DNA from: UBA2040 sp047637535
Lineage (GTDB): Bacteria > Bacteroidota > Bacteroidia > Flavobacteriales_D > Crocinitomicaceae
Direction: 5' to 3'
Assembly (NCBI GenBank): GCA_047637535.1
Contig: JBLIKY010000094.1
Span: 1 to 8,850, forward strand
Length of the DNA stretch: 8,850 nt
How positions within the stretch are numbered: position 1 is the first letter of the stretch; the number at the start of each line of letters is the position of its first letter. Below, one piece after another: positions 1-5,999 of the stretch. A program made the translations under genes and the position numbers. Under the pieces are notes generated by a model, which worked only from the letters and a program-made list of their open reading frames with translations, did no database searches and was not told where the DNA came from.

Positions 1-502
1 GGAAAAAACTTGCTAATATTTCAACGAAATTTGGCATTTCAATTGAAGTTGAAGCTACAACAGCAGGAGTATTGGTTTCAATACTTGAGGTTGCTCTTTC
101 TTCAACACGAGTTTTAATGTTTACCGTAATATTTTCGGATTCACTACCACCAACTTTAAATTGGCCCTTGTTCATCGTTGTTACAATATCAATTATCTCA
201 TCAACCGTGATTTTATTTTTATCGAAAGCAACTTTTGCGGTATTCATTGCTCTTCCGGATTCAAATTCAAATTCACATGATTCTATAGCGTTTGTAGCTT
301 TCAATTCTGAACGAATTGAACCGCCACAACCCATGATACAAGTCATGCCTTCAATCTCCAACGTAAGTAGACGATCAGCTAAAACGGGTTCGGCCTTCTC
401 TATCGACGAAGAAATATCCTCTTTTATGACTGGCTTATCTCCTGAAGAACAACCAACCAATAATATGGATAAACTGAATATGAACGGAGTTAAATTTCTC
501 AT
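1..502 (-). CDS. HMA-domain lipoprotein, partial (C-terminus beyond left edge)
   Basis: I translated this from the reverse strand. The ATG at 502-500 opens a frame that stays open to base 1, giving 167 visible residues with no stop. Residues 1-18 form a lipoprotein signal peptide ending in the lipobox LVGC, with Cys18 followed by Ser-Ser, so outer-membrane or periplasm-facing anchoring is expected. A short polar linker follows, then residues about 45-118 resemble a heavy-metal-associated (HMA) fold: EIEGMTC at 49-55, a second Cys at 59, then GGSIRSEL. Classical HMA domains have GMTCxxC; here the pair is C-x3-C (Cys55/Cys59), with a further Cys76. Residues after about 120 are Ser/Thr/Glu-rich and unassigned. 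Inference: an envelope metal (copper-type) binding or trafficking protein. The opposite-strand frame at 72-557 is a shadow. Lipoprotein plus HMA-like domain is fairly sure; the metal is not known. Confidence 0.85.
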   Translation of the reverse strand, partial: MRNLTPFIFSLSILLVGCSSGDKPVIKEDISSSIEKAEPVLADRLLTLEIEGMTCIMGCGGSIRSELKATNAIESCEFEFESGRAMNTAKVAFDKNKITVDEIIDIVTTMNKGQFKVGGSESENITVNIKTRVEERATSSIETNTPAVVASTSIEMPNFVEILASFF

Positions 503-521
503 GGCGAATTTAGATGAGTAC

Positions 522-529
522 CAAAAGTA
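522..529 (-). promoter_or_regulatory. Candidate -7 element of the HMA lipoprotein gene
   Basis: Read on the minus strand this is TACTTTTG, an exact match to the Bacteroidota -7 consensus TAnnTTTG, ending 20 bases before the ATG at 502. No good TTTG/TTG -33 element lies at the expected 19-21 base spacing; the nearest TTG (minus strand, 545-543) is only 13 bases away. The match is therefore suggestive only. Confidence 0.4.
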
Positions 530-597
530 CAAAATAAAAAAGCAAGAGAAAAATTAATTTGATCAATTCAAAATTCAATAGAAGCATTATAAAGCCT

Positions 598-605
598 TAA
601 CTTCG
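598..605 (+). promoter_or_regulatory. Candidate -7 element of engB
   Basis: TAACTTCG differs from the Bacteroidota -7 consensus TAnnTTTG at one position and lies 19 bases upstream of the engB ATG. No clear -33 element is visible. The 122-base spacer 503-624 is AT-rich and must hold both divergent promoters. Confidence 0.25.
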
Positions 606-624
606 CAACAAAGAAAATAAGGCC

Positions 625-1224
625 ATGATCATTAAAGAAGCAACATTTGTAATTTCAAATACGGACATTAAAAAAGGGCCGACTGACGGAATGCCAGAAT
701 ACGCATTTATAGGGCGATCCAACGTTGGAAAATCTTCTTTAATAAATATGCTAACTGGTAGCAAGAAACTTGCAAAAACATCTGGAACTCCTGGGAAAAC
801 TCAATTGATAAATCACTTTCTTATCAACAAAGAGTGGTACTTAGTCGATTTGCCTGGTTATGGATATGCTAAAGCGTCGAAAACTAGAAGAAGAAGCTGG
901 GAAGAATTTATCGTGAGATACTTAACTCAGCGCGAATCGCTTATGAATGTTTTCGTTCTGCTTGATAGTCGTTTGGAACCTCAGAAAATTGATTTAGAGT
1001 TCATGAACTGGTGCGGCGAAAAAGGACTTCCTTTTGCCATGGTCTTTACTAAAATAGATAAACTTTCATCTTCTGTTCTTCAAAAAAACATAGCCAAATA
1101 CAAAAAGGAAATGCTAAAACAGTGGGAAGCTCTGCCTCCGGTTTTTATAACTTCTGCTGAATCCGCATTTGGAAAAGAAAAACTTCTGAATTACATAGGC
1201 GAAATTCAAAAAACAACGATTTAA
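625..1224 (+). CDS. engB: Ribosome-assembly GTPase EngB (YihA/YsxC family)
   Basis: This 199-residue protein is the usual length for EngB, a TRAFAC-class GTPase needed for late assembly of the large ribosomal subunit in the cytoplasm. All G motifs are visible in order: G1/P-loop GRSNVGKS at 30-37, the G2 region SGTPGKTQ at 53-60, G3 DLPGYG at 75-80, G4 TKID at 142-145, and a G5-like TSAES at 176-180. The DLPGYGYA sequence and the basic KTRRRSW segment after it are typical of EngB rather than Era or Der. The ATG at 625 gives the family's normal N-terminus (a short strand leading to YAFIGRSNVGKS); no strong Shine-Dalgarno is present. The gene is intact and is followed 48 bases later by a small charged ORF before a terminator, so the two are probably co-transcribed. 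Confidence 0.97.
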   Translation: MIIKEATFVISNTDIKKGPTDGMPEYAFIGRSNVGKSSLINMLTGSKKLAKTSGTPGKTQLINHFLINKEWYLVDLPGYGYAKASKTRRRSWEEFIVRYLTQRESLMNVFVLLDSRLEPQKIDLEFMNWCGEKGLPFAMVFTKIDKLSSSVLQKNIAKYKKEMLKQWEALPPVFITSAESAFGKEKLLNYIGEIQKTTI

Positions 1225-1272
1225 TGTACAAGGCCAATAAGTTTGTGTTATTGATCCACTCATTTTAACACC

Positions 1273-1485
1273 GTGAATGGAACCGTTTCCAAAGAAACAT
1301 ACAAAGGAGCTGAGGCGGAAACTGAAAAACTTCAAGAAGAGGCAAAAACTAACGAAAACATGAAAGTTGTCGTGAAAAAAGAGGTTAAAAAGGAAACTAA
1401 ATCCCCTCAAACGAACTTAAAAACCAAGAAAAAGGTAAATACTGAGGTTGAAAAAACAGAGACAGAAGAAATCATTCTCGACTAA
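1273..1485 (+). CDS. Small Lys/Glu-rich hypothetical protein
   Basis: A 70-codon frame with a GTG start lies between engB and a terminator that begins 20 bases after its stop. An in-frame stop at 1252-1254 and the absence of an upstream ATG leave GTG 1273 as the longest start; Met30 (ATG at 1360) is the alternative. The product is low-complexity: 15 Lys and 14 Glu among 70 residues, one Tyr and no other aromatic, with no signal peptide, membrane helix or known domain. It is predicted to be soluble and disordered or helical. Codon use (GAA, AAA, ACT, GTT) resembles the neighbouring genes, which favours real coding. The overlapping reverse-strand frame at 1114-1410 runs into engB and looks spurious. 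I do not recognise a family and assign no function. Confidence 0.5.
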   Translation: MNGTVSKETYKGAEAETEKLQEEAKTNENMKVVVKKEVKKETKSPQTNLKTKKKVNTEVEKTETEEIILD

Positions 1486-1504
1486 TCATCTCTTAATAAC
1501 TTTT

Positions 1505-1542
1505 AAGCCCTGTTTCTGTTAATTCTGAAACAGGGCTTTTTT
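1505..1542 (+). terminator. Rho-independent terminator after engB and the small ORF
   Basis: A perfect 12-bp inverted repeat (1505-1516 with 1527-1538) contains the core GCCCTGTTTC/GAAACAGGGC, a 10-base loop, and a T run at 1537-1542. On the other strand the stem is followed by A residues, so it should act only for rightward transcription. Confidence 0.9.
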
Positions 1543-1578
1543 ATGTTCTAAATTCAATCAATTGTAATCCTAGTTGAT

Positions 1579-1586
1579 TAAATTTG
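1579..1586 (+). promoter_or_regulatory. Candidate -7 element abutting the glyS start codon
   Basis: TAAATTTG is an exact match to the Bacteroidota -7 consensus TAnnTTTG and ends only four bases before the ATG at 1591. If it is used, transcription would start at or very near the A of the ATG, giving a leaderless or nearly leaderless mRNA. A TTG at 1562-1564 is 14 bases upstream, shorter than the usual spacing, so the -33 element is uncertain. Confidence 0.4.
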
Positions 1587-1590
1587 CAAA

Positions 1591-3126
1591 ATGGAACATA
1601 AAGATGATTTTTTAAAGGAAGTTATATCACATGCCAAAGAATACGGTTTTGTCTTCCCTTCTTCAGAGATATACGATGGTTTAAGCGCTGCTTACGATTA
1701 TGGTCAACTGGGGGTCGAATTAAAAAATAACATCAAAAATTATTGGTGGACATCCATGGTCCAAATGCACGAGAATATCGTCGGTTTAGACGCTTCGATT
1801 TTCATGCATCCTACAACTTGGAAAGCTTCTGGACACGTAGATGCATTCAACGATCCTATGATAGATAACAAGGACTCGAAAAAAAGATACCGTGCCGATG
1901 TACTACTCGAAGAATACGTTGAAAAAATTAGAGTTAAAATAGAAAAGGAAGTTGCCAAAGGGGTGAAACGATTTGGTGATGACTTTGACGTTGCTCAATT
2001 CAAAGCGACTAATCCAAATGTATTGCGAAATGTCAGCAAGATTGAAGAAGTTGAATCTAAAATGAAAGCTGCGTTAGAAGACAATGATCTCGGAAAAGTA
2101 AAAGCTCTAATTGAAGAATTGGAAATTGCTTGTCCTGTTTCTGGATCAAAAAACTGGACCGATGTAAGACAATTCAACCTCATGTTCTCTACCGAAATTG
2201 GTTCGGTTGCCGGAGACGCTTCAACAATTTACCTTCGCCCAGAAACTGCACAAGGTATATTTGTAAACTTTCTTAATGTCCAAAAATCTGGAAGAATGAA
2301 AATCCCATTTGGTATTGCCCAAATTGGAAAAGCATTTAGAAATGAAATCATTGCCCGTCAGTTTATATTTAGAATGAGGGAGTTTGAACAAATGGAAATG
2401 CAGTTTTTTGTTCGCCCAGGTGAAGAAATGAAATGGTATGAATACTGGAAAGAATATCGTTTAAACTGGCACAATTCACTTGGATTGGGTGAAGAAAATT
2501 ACCGTTTCCACGATCACATTAAACTTGCCCACTACGCGAATGCCGCAGCAGATATTGAATTCAATTTCCCAATGGGTTTCAAAGAATTAGAAGGAATTCA
2601 TTCTAGAACAGATTTTGACTTGAAGCAACACGAAGAGTTTTCTGGTAAAAAACTGCAATTCTTCGATCCTGAATTAAATAAAAATTATGTTCCCTATGTT
2701 GTCGAAACTTCAATAGGACTTGACAGAATGTTCTTAGCCGTTTTAAGCGCTTCTCTTAAGAAAGAGGAACTGGAAGGCGGTACTGAGAGAGTTGTTCTTA
2801 AAATACCTGCCCCACTTGCTCCATACAAGGTTGCAGTAATGCCTCTGACCAAAAAAGATGGTCTCCCTGATAAAGCAAGGGCAATCATAAACGAACTTAA
2901 ATTCGATTTTGCGGTGCAATACGATGAGAAAGATTCGATTGGAAAAAGATATAGAAGACAAGATGCAATTGGTACTCCTTTTTCAGTAACAGTTGATCAT
3001 CAAACACTCGAAGATGATACCGTGACAATTAGAGAAAGAGACACCATGACTCAGTCAAGGGTTAATATTTCTGATTTACAGGCGCTTATATCAGAGAAAG
3101 TTTCTATGCGTACTTTGTTAAAGTAA
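1591..3126 (+). CDS. glyS: Glycine--tRNA ligase, class II homodimeric type
   Basis: The enzyme charges tRNA-Gly with glycine using ATP. Its 511 residues match the single-chain (alpha2) bacterial/eukaryote-type GlyRS of about 500 residues, not the split GlyQ/GlyS alpha2-beta2 form. The N-terminal catalytic part begins with KEYGFVFPSSEIY (17-29). An inserted mostly helical region covers about 95-190. The active site follows: YLRPETAQG at 214-222, the motif 2 region FRNEI (249-253) with REFEQMEMQFF (263-273), and motif 3 ETSIGLDRM at 372-380. The C-terminal anticodon-binding (HGTP) domain starts at about 405 (LAPYKVAVMPL) and includes IGKRYRRQDAIGTPF at 450-464. The gene is complete and lies behind a terminator with its own candidate promoter, so it is probably transcribed independently of engB. 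Confidence 0.97.
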   Translation: MEHKDDFLKEVISHAKEYGFVFPSSEIYDGLSAAYDYGQLGVELKNNIKNYWWTSMVQMHENIVGLDASIFMHPTTWKASGHVDAFNDPMIDNKDSKKRYRADVLLEEYVEKIRVKIEKEVAKGVKRFGDDFDVAQFKATNPNVLRNVSKIEEVESKMKAALEDNDLGKVKALIEELEIACPVSGSKNWTDVRQFNLMFSTEIGSVAGDASTIYLRPETAQGIFVNFLNVQKSGRMKIPFGIAQIGKAFRNEIIARQFIFRMREFEQMEMQFFVRPGEEMKWYEYWKEYRLNWHNSLGLGEENYRFHDHIKLAHYANAAADIEFNFPMGFKELEGIHSRTDFDLKQHEEFSGKKLQFFDPELNKNYVPYVVETSIGLDRMFLAVLSASLKKEELEGGTERVVLKIPAPLAPYKVAVMPLTKKDGLPDKARAIINELKFDFAVQYDEKDSIGKRYRRQDAIGTPFSVTVDHQTLEDDTVTIRERDTMTQSRVNISDLQALISEKVSMRTLLK

Positions 3127-3200
3127 AGTTTAAGTTTTTATTCTTTTTTAATTGTTGATTTTTATGTAAATTACTCTTAGTAAGCTATAACACTAAACTA

Positions 3201-3614
3201 ATGAGTAACTCCTACAATTGTATTTTACTAGTTGACGACGACGCAATAACAAACGAGTTTCATAAAGATTTGGTCAAAAAACTGAACCGATTTGAAAACA
3301 TATCAAGTTTCAACTCATCAACTGATGCGTTGAGTTACTTAAAAGAATGTGTTAGAACAAAAGAAAAACTTCCCTCCGTATTTATGATTGGCATTATGAT
3401 GCCTGTTATCGACGGGTTTGAATTAATGGATGAATTGAATGAAATGTATGAACAACATGGTGAAACCGACCTCCCTAAGTTCATTATCATTTCTTCTCCA
3501 AACCACAACAGAGATCAAGAAAAATTTGTGCTCCTTCCAAACAAAAAGGCCTACATCATCAAACCAATGGACAAATCAAAACTTGAGGCTGCGATGGATT
3601 CTATTGAAAATTAA
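3201..3614 (+). CDS. Single-domain response-regulator receiver lacking the phospho-acceptor Asp
   Basis: The 137-residue protein is a stand-alone CheY-like receiver with no output domain. The acidic pocket is present (LLVDDD, Asp12-Asp14), as are the beta4 Ser98 (FIIISS), the aromatic Tyr118 and the beta5 Lys121-Pro122. In the beta3 motif the family pattern is P-x-x-x-x-x-D-x-x-M-P-x-x-D-G, but here it reads PSVFMIGIMMPVIDG. Gly64 (codon GGC, 3390-3392) stands where the phosphorylated Asp should be, and GAC would be a single-base change. Inference: the protein cannot be phosphorylated at the normal site and may act as a constitutive or purely protein-binding pseudo-receiver, unless the base is an assembly error. 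No cognate kinase is nearby. The spacer 3127-3200 is AT-rich with no hairpin or convincing promoter. The 3' end overlaps the convergent minus-strand gene by 4 bases. Confidence 0.93.
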   Translation: MSNSYNCILLVDDDAITNEFHKDLVKKLNRFENISSFNSSTDALSYLKECVRTKEKLPSVFMIGIMMPVIDGFELMDELNEMYEQHGETDLPKFIIISSPNHNRDQEKFVLLPNKKAYIIKPMDKSKLEAAMDSIEN

Positions 3615-3832
3615 GAGGTTTTCTTAGCCTTCTGTTTTATCCGCCAAAATGGATAAACCAATAACAATACCCACGGTGTTCCGTGCATTAAAACATCCAA
3701 CCAATCCATAAATGCCATAGGACGGCCAAGGGTCAAATTGTGATACTGCTTTATGATATGTGGTTCGCCCATTGGAGCCAACCCAAGAGTCAAACAGGCG
3801 ATGACAATTACTAATAAATACCTATTCTTCAC
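3611..3832 (-). CDS. Small two-helix membrane protein, LGLAP/EPH type
   Basis: From the GTG at 3832-3830 the product is 73 residues: a hydrophobic helix at about 5-19, the motif LGLAPMGEPH (16-25), a short polar loop, then a second hydrophobic stretch MHGTPWVLLLVYPFW (49-63) and a basic tail. I recall small bacterial proteins of about 70 residues with the same LGLAPxxPEPH...LHGxPW plan, often loosely labelled RND transporter or hypothetical; this recollection is not a search result. The GTG start overlaps the hydroxylase stop by 11 bases (3822-3832), the usual look of translational coupling. An upstream ATG at 3901 would add 23 residues inside the hydroxylase gene and is less likely. The stop overlaps the response-regulator stop on the other strand. 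Function is unknown; a partner or maturation role for the hydroxylase is a guess from position. Confidence 0.75.
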   Translation of the reverse strand: MKNRYLLVIVIACLTLGLAPMGEPHIIKQYHNLTLGRPMAFMDWLDVLMHGTPWVLLLVYPFWRIKQKAKKTS

Positions 3833-4706
3833 TTTTTTCTTTTTTAAAGGCTTCGAACTGATGCCTAATAAACCCTTGTGGATATTCCTCGATTTTATCA
3901 AAACCTAATGGAATGTCTCTTCCGTCGTGAGGTATATAGTTCGTTTTAAACAAATAATCCCATAGACTCAAGGTAAGGCCAAAGTTCATACCCTTTGGAT
4001 GAGATTCCGGAAGGACTTTGGAATGATGCCAAATGTGCATTTTAGGATTATTGAATATATATTTTAAAGGACCGTAATCCAAAACAACGTTCGCGTGATT
4101 GAGGTGGCCAATTAATGTTGTCGCTGCATAAAGCCAAAATGTATATTCCAATTTAAAATGAAGTAAATACGATAAACTTATGTAAAGTGCCAATCGATAG
4201 ATAATATTTTCCATAAAATGGTATCTCAAATGGGCTGCAAATCCCATTTCTTCAACAGAGTGGTGAACCTTGTGAAAACGCCATAGAATTGGAACCCGAT
4301 GGAGCATGTTGTGAACCAACCATTGAAAAAAGTCATACAAGAGGAAGAAAACGATGAGTTGAGTAACCAAACTTATGCCACTAAAGTCAAAAACAAATTC
4401 TTTGGGAAGTCCTACGGAACTCATCAGCCTACTAAAAAGATCTTGAGTAGTACTTGATAACGCTGCGTATATTAAGAGATTAAAAGCAAAGTAATTGAAG
4501 AACATGTAAAACACATCCAAACCAAATTGCTTCCGCAATATTTTTTGGTTCTTTCTCCATGGCAAGGCGATTTCAAGGCCCCAAACCAACAAAGAAATAA
4601 TAATCAAACTATAGAAAGAATAATATCCCGATTCAATTGGTGAGAAAATAGCCTTCTCAAGGTAAGCCGCATAGGAAGTATATGATTTTATAATGAGGTC
4701 CCACAT
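3822..4706 (-). CDS. Fatty acid hydroxylase / sterol desaturase family membrane enzyme
   Basis: The 294-residue integral membrane protein has hydrophobic segments at about 28-49, 64-82, 111-131 and 168-205. It carries the histidine clusters that bind the di-iron centre in the fatty acid hydroxylase superfamily: HNMLH at 132-136, HKVHH at 145-149, HLRYH at 159-163, HLNH at 201-204 and HIWHH at 224-228. The family uses O2 to hydroxylate or desaturate lipids (sterols, fatty acids, ceramides, carotenoids, alkylglycerols); the substrate cannot be read from sequence. Length and motif order are normal and no key His is missing. It is the middle gene of a tight operon, with 5 bases to the upstream membrane protein and an 11-base overlap with the downstream one. 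Inference: oxidative modification of a membrane lipid. Confidence 0.92.
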   Translation of the reverse strand: MWDLIIKSYTSYAAYLEKAIFSPIESGYYSFYSLIIISLLVWGLEIALPWRKNQKILRKQFGLDVFYMFFNYFAFNLLIYAALSSTTQDLFSRLMSSVGLPKEFVFDFSGISLVTQLIVFFLLYDFFQWLVHNMLHRVPILWRFHKVHHSVEEMGFAAHLRYHFMENIIYRLALYISLSYLLHFKLEYTFWLYAATTLIGHLNHANVVLDYGPLKYIFNNPKMHIWHHSKVLPESHPKGMNFGLTLSLWDYLFKTNYIPHDGRDIPLGFDKIEEYPQGFIRHQFEAFKKEKSEE

Positions 4707-4711
4707 GTTAC

Positions 4712-5026
4712 TTATTTTTTGTGTGAATCCGATTTGGATTTAATGAATAATCTGAAGGCTAGTAATCCTGGTATTCCCAATAAAAAAGTAGAAGCCAAGG
4801 CATATCCCGCCGGTAACAAATAAAAATCCTTAATTCCTACCATGTCTGCTTCTTCATAACCCATTCCGATGAAATAGGACAAACTCAAAGGCGCCTGCAC
4901 AGCCATTTCTTGAATTCCGTTCTGGTAAATTATTTCCCCATTGAATAAATTGATCGGGAAAAGGAAAAAAAACAGGACTAAGGCGAAAAAAGCAATAAAA
5001 AAGACCTTAAAGGGTTTATTGAACAT
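4712..5026 (-). CDS. Conserved-looking two-helix membrane protein, first gene of hydroxylase operon
   Basis: The product is 104 residues. A hydrophobic, very Phe-rich segment lies at about 7-25, followed by an extracytoplasmic-looking loop containing APLSLSYFIGMGYEEAD (45-61), a second hydrophobic segment at about 69-93, and a Lys/Ser-rich tail. There is no Cys and no His except near the C-terminus, so it does not look like a redox or metal carrier. I do not recognise a named domain. Its stop is 5 bases from the ATG of the hydroxylase gene on the same strand, so the two are almost certainly co-transcribed. A role alongside the hydroxylase is inferred from position alone. Confidence 0.8.
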   Translation of the reverse strand: MFNKPFKVFFIAFFALVLFFFLFPINLFNGEIIYQNGIQEMAVQAPLSLSYFIGMGYEEADMVGIKDFYLLPAGYALASTFLLGIPGLLAFRLFIKSKSDSHKK

Positions 5027-5044
5027 CGTTTAAATTATATAATT

Positions 5045-5052
5045 CGAAGATA
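5045..5052 (-). promoter_or_regulatory. Candidate -7 element of the hydroxylase operon
   Basis: Read on the minus strand this is TATCTTCG, one mismatch from TAnnTTTG, 18 bases upstream of the ATG at 5026. No clear -33 element is seen. The 176-base spacer 5027-5202 separates two divergent units and shows no hairpin or long repeat. Confidence 0.3.
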
Positions 5053-5202
5053 CGAAAACTCCTATAATTTTCTTTTAAAATTAAAATAACATTGCATTCT
5101 TGTTGAACAAACCTAGCCTTCAATCTCAATACCCCTATACAAAATTGAAATTGGAATGACTATTGTAACACTCTGATATACTAACATATAAAACTTTTGA
5201 TT

Positions 5203-5919
5203 ATGACTATGAGAAAAAAATCCAAGCACGACTTGGAGCAGCAAAGAACTGCCTTTTTTTTAATCGGATTGATGTTTACTGGTTCGGTTACCCTCGCCGC
5301 TCTTAATTACCGCGAACCCGACCTCACCTTACATCGCCAAGTAAATACACATATCGATTATACACCTGTTTTATTTGATCCTGTAATTAGAGAAATGTTA
5401 AAAACCGAACCGATAATCGAACAAAACAACGATCAATCACAAAGCACAGTTGACGCCCAAGGTCTAGCCAATGAACAGTCTACAAGTATAGTAAACTCAC
5501 AAACCACCGCCACCTCTGAAGCAGGAATCGACCTTTCAGGGTTGTTAGGAGGTCCAAAAATCATTATCGGAGGTGGGATTATAGACATTAACCTCGAGGA
5601 CAAGGCCCACATGTATGTTGACAAGGAAGCTGAATTCATTGGAGGTTACATCGAAATGGTAAAGTATGTCCAAAACGAATTGAATTACCCTACAGATGCT
5701 ATGGCTTTTAATGTGCAAGAAAAGATAACCGTTTCCTTCATCGTAGAAAAAGACGGAAGCATAACGAATGTAAAAGCTATTATTGGAAGTTCCCGTTCTT
5801 TAAAAAAGGAGGCTGAACGAATTGTAAAATCATTTCCAAAATGGAAACCAGGAGAGTTGAATTATGCCAATGTTAGAACAATTCTTACCCTTCCTATCGA
5901 CTTTAGGTTAAAACCCTAA
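5203..5919 (+). CDS. TonB-family energy-transducer-like protein
   Basis: From ATG 5203 the product is 238 residues. The N-terminus has a basic cytoplasmic stretch with KHDLEQQR (8-15), as in Bacteroidota TonB proteins, then one membrane helix at about 16-34. The periplasmic linker (40-140) is rich in Gln, Ser, Thr and Asn and includes a Gly/Ile-rich patch GGPKIIIGGGIIDI (116-129); it lacks the usual Pro-Lys or Pro-Glu repeats. The TonB C-terminal domain spans about 143-238, with YP at 162-163, VSFIVEKDGSITNV (177-190), WKPG (214-217) and LPIDFRL (230-236). Such proteins couple the proton-motive force, via ExbB/ExbD, to outer-membrane receptors; no ExbB, ExbD or receptor gene is in this window. 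The start is ambiguous: TTG 5197, ATG 5203 and ATG 5209 are all in frame, and I prefer an ATG. Confidence 0.88.
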   Translation: MTMRKKSKHDLEQQRTAFFLIGLMFTGSVTLAALNYREPDLTLHRQVNTHIDYTPVLFDPVIREMLKTEPIIEQNNDQSQSTVDAQGLANEQSTSIVNSQTTATSEAGIDLSGLLGGPKIIIGGGIIDINLEDKAHMYVDKEAEFIGGYIEMVKYVQNELNYPTDAMAFNVQEKITVSFIVEKDGSITNVKAIIGSSRSLKKEAERIVKSFPKWKPGELNYANVRTILTLPIDFRLKP

Positions 5920-5930
5920 ACTTTCAACAT

Positions 5931-5973
5931 AAAAAAATGGGAGCTTCATAATTATGAAGCTCCCATTTTTTTT
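5931..5973. terminator. Bidirectional terminator between the TonB-family gene and fumC
   Basis: Bases 5931-5972 form a perfect 42-bp palindrome centred between 5951 and 5952. The core stem GGGAGCTTCAT/ATGAAGCTCCC is flanked by an A run on the left and a T run (5966-5973) on the right, so each strand ends in a U tract. It sits 11 bases after one stop codon and 27 bases beyond the convergent fumC stop, and suits both genes. Confidence 0.95.
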
Positions 5974-5999
5974 ATTTCTTATTTCTACTTTTTAAATTC

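Noticed and set aside
72..557. Plus-strand frame of 161 codons at the left end
   Set aside because: It lies opposite the minus-strand HMA lipoprotein, which has a lipobox and recognisable metal motif; the plus-strand translation has no domain and unnatural Ser/Ile-rich composition.
1114..1410. Minus-strand frame of 98 codons
   Set aside because: It overlaps the end of engB and the Lys/Glu ORF; its Phe/Ser-rich translation is what the reverse complement of Lys/Glu codons gives.
1558..1571. 14-base exact repeat TCAATTGTAATCCT shared with 7729-7742
   Set aside because: In an AT-rich window of this size one such match is plausible by chance; kept only as weak support for the patch near 7700, not as a repeat feature.
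3439..3627. Second plus-strand frame inside the receiver gene
   Set aside because: It is a +1-shifted shadow of the receiver coding sequence and carries no domain; the receiver frame itself is intact, so no frameshift is implied.
5192..5199. AACTTTTG as a -7 box, and TTG 5197 as start, for the TonB-family gene
   Set aside because: The box has one mismatch, no -33 partner and would abut the ATG; two ATG codons follow TTG 5197 closely and are better starts.
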